A DNA stretch of 8,366 nucleotides from Tannerella sp. (lineage in GTDB: Bacteria; Bacteroidota; Bacteroidia; Bacteroidales; Tannerellaceae), in assembly GCA_031282485.1 (NCBI GenBank), contig JAITDQ010000341.1:1-8366 (forward strand), read 5' to 3'. Made by a program: the position numbers and the translations under genes. The notes under the pieces were generated by a model. It saw nothing but the letters and a program-made list of their open reading frames with translations, did not search any database and was not told the DNA's origin. Below, in pieces: positions 7,368-8,366 of the stretch (the stretch's first letter is position 1; each line of letters starts with the position of its first letter).

Positions 7368-7384
7368 TTGTTGTAAACCAACAA
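7368..7384. terminator. Weak candidate bidirectional terminator between convergent genes
   Basis: TTGTTG (7368-7373), loop TAAAC, CAACAA (7379-7384) make a 6-bp hairpin in the 65-base gap between the convergent antiporter and helix-turn-helix genes. It is AT-rich and has no clear U-run on either strand, so it would be a poor intrinsic terminator. The position is right but the evidence is thin. Confidence 0.25.
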
Positions 7385-7422
7385 GAAACACAGGCTGTAA
7401 TCCGGAAAGCGAACTAGGCCAA

Positions 7423-7725
7423 TCAAACATCTTCAGGCGTCAAAACATTGATATGCAAATGGTCTTCAATCTTAGCCAGCGTATCAAGCGTCAAGTTCTC
7501 GTGACCTTTCAAAATCTTGCTAATATACTGCTGAGAAACGCACATCTGTTCTGCCAGCGCCTTTTGCGTCATTCCCAGTTCTTCCATTCTGTCAAGCATA
7601 AGCATAGCAATATGCTGCGAATATCTAAGCCACGATCTGTTTTCTGCACGATATACAGCTTCAGTACGCCATTTCGAAGGCGTTTTCGACTGATATTTAC
7701 GTAATTTATTAACTGCTTCTTTCAT
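7423..7725 (-). CDS. XRE-family helix-turn-helix protein, probable antitoxin
   Basis: This 100-residue protein is dominated by an XRE/Cro-type helix-turn-helix at about residues 36-90. The core reads MTQKALAEQMCVSQQYISKILKG, with a recognition helix in SQQYISKIL, followed by the NLTLDTLAKIEDHL helices. The N-terminal 30 residues are basic and polar (KLRKYQSKTPSKWR) and could contact the partner protein. I chose the start at 7725 (MKEAVNKL), 10 bases after the stop of the preceding gene. In-frame ATGs at 7746 (MNYKLSI) and further upstream would overlap that gene. Order and spacing match HigBA-like modules, in which the second gene encodes the DNA-binding antitoxin. It would repress its own operon, and a palindrome over the promoter is the likely site. 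The helix-turn-helix is certain; the antitoxin role is inferred. Confidence 0.82.
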   Translation of the reverse strand: MKEAVNKLRKYQSKTPSKWRTEAVYRAENRSWLRYSQHIAMLMLDRMEELGMTQKALAEQMCVSQQYISKILKGHENLTLDTLAKIEDHLHINVLTPEDV

Positions 7726-7735
7726 AATACTTAAT

Positions 7736-8281
7736 TTATAATTCATTAATATATTCCTCAAAACCCGCATCATCCACAATCCCGTTTTCAATTAGAAACC
7801 TCCGTACCCGTTCAATTTTCGCAAGCTCCGCTTTCGTATGTGCCCGTTCCTGCATAGTAGCCGTCAGTTTGATAGCCCCGCCTGTGATAATAAAAATCCC
7901 CTGATTCAGTTTCAGAGCATAAACCCGTAACCACGAAGCATGCCCCTTTCTTCTGTCAATCCTGCCTTTTTGCCTTTCAATACAAATCTCTTTTATATAG
8001 TTATTCAACGGTCGAAAAACAGAATCCACCACAACCGTTGAACTGACCCCAAGCAAGATATCCTCAAGCGCCTCGCTGTCATCAACAGTCTCCTCTATAG
8101 CCGTATTGATGTCGATAATACCATAATAATCACGTAAATCCTTGAAATTCGACTTAAAAAACGCTCTAAGCCAAACCACATCATTCCACCGATTAAACAG
8201 TATAGACAATTCATTATCATCTTCGTCTTCGAATCGAACAGCCCAAAGACAACCATCGCCCGTAATATCATCAAACGTCAT
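7736..8281 (-). CDS. Probable toxin with RelE/HigB-like C-terminal half and uncharacterised N-terminal domain
   Basis: This 181-residue acidic protein has no signal peptide or membrane segment. Residues 1-105 (starting MTFDDITGDG) form a domain I do not recognise, rich in Asp, Glu and aromatic residues. Residues 114-165 resemble the core of RelE/ParE/HigB toxins: a strand with Arg and Tyr (WLRVYALKL), a turn, a second strand (GIFIITGGAIKLT), then a helix (HTKAELAKIERVRRFL). Possible functional residues are Arg119, Tyr121, Lys138, Arg160 and Arg161. RelE-family toxins usually cleave mRNA at the ribosome, but I cannot confirm a catalytic set here. The gene lies directly ahead of an XRE helix-turn-helix gene and behind a clear promoter with a palindrome, the layout of an autoregulated toxin-antitoxin unit. 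The resemblance is by eye only; it might instead be a structural partner of the regulator. Confidence 0.65.
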   Translation of the reverse strand: MTFDDITGDGCLWAVRFEDEDDNELSILFNRWNDVVWLRAFFKSNFKDLRDYYGIIDINTAIEETVDDSEALEDILLGVSSTVVVDSVFRPLNNYIKEICIERQKGRIDRRKGHASWLRVYALKLNQGIFIITGGAIKLTATMQERAHTKAELAKIERVRRFLIENGIVDDAGFEEYINEL

Positions 8282-8303
8282 TTTTCCAATTTTAAATACG
8301 CCG

Positions 8304-8334
8304 CAAATGTAATGGAAAATTTCATATAAAACAA
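8304..8334 (-). promoter_or_regulatory. Bacteroidetes-type promoter for the toxin-antitoxin-like pair
   Basis: Read on the minus strand, TTG (8334-8332) and TACATTTG (8311-8304) are separated by 20 bases, an exact TAnnTTTG -7 box with a proper -33 box. Transcription would start about 15 bases upstream of the ATG at 8281, leaving a very short leader. Confidence 0.7.
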
Positions 8335-8346
8335 CTTTTAAGTTGT
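8331..8346. promoter_or_regulatory. Palindrome overlapping the -33 box, candidate operator
   Basis: ACAACTT-TT-AAGTTGT is a perfect 7-bp inverted repeat with a 2-base centre. Its left arm contains the -33 TTG of the minus-strand promoter. A 16-bp dyad is the size expected for an XRE dimer, so this is a plausible autoregulatory operator for the helix-turn-helix protein encoded downstream. Binding is inferred, not shown. Confidence 0.5.
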
Positions 8347-8366
8347 ATTTTTATCCCTTGCAAATT

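Noticed and set aside
7357..7704. Plus-strand open frame of 115 codons across the helix-turn-helix gene
   Set aside because: It overlaps the clear XRE gene in antisense and has no recognisable motif or promoter.

Overview
The window looks like a chromosomal segment from a Bacteroidota organism, most likely Bacteroidales. Three things point there: two promoters match the Bacteroidetes form (TTG, 19-20 bases, TAnnTTTG), strong Shine-Dalgarno sequences are absent, and the gene families are typical of the group (SHOCT/DUF4870 membrane protein, PyrK/PyrDB pair, EF-hand plus 21-residue LRR exported protein, acidic-tagged lipoprotein). Species cannot be assigned from sequence alone.

Positions 38-5703 hold five tightly packed plus-strand genes with gaps of 1, -13, 30 and 20 bases. 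They are a small SHOCT/DUF4870 membrane protein, pyrK, pyrD (class 1B), a large exported leucine-rich-repeat protein with two EF-hand loops, and an alpha/beta-hydrolase lipoprotein. PyrK and PyrD form the NAD-dependent dihydroorotate dehydrogenase of pyrimidine synthesis. The two exported proteins have no obvious metabolic link to it but could be on the same transcript, since no convincing promoter separates them.

Positions 5704-5854 are a non-coding gap with a well-formed promoter (TTG at 5721, TATATTTG at 5743), an AT-rich inverted repeat around it and a leader of about 100 bases. This drives a CPA1 cation/proton antiporter (NhaP2/CvrA type) with a C-terminal RCK_C-like domain (5855-7357).

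Convergent to it, positions 7423-8281 on the minus strand carry a two-gene unit. A 181-residue protein whose C-terminal half resembles the RelE/HigB fold is followed by a 100-residue XRE-type helix-turn-helix protein. The order (toxin first, DNA-binding partner second), the 10-base spacing and a palindrome over the -33 box of a clear promoter all suggest an autoregulated toxin-antitoxin module. This pair, with its unusual N-terminal domain, and the duplicated EF-hand/LRR protein are the most interesting items. No RNA genes, CRISPR arrays or insertion sequences were seen.
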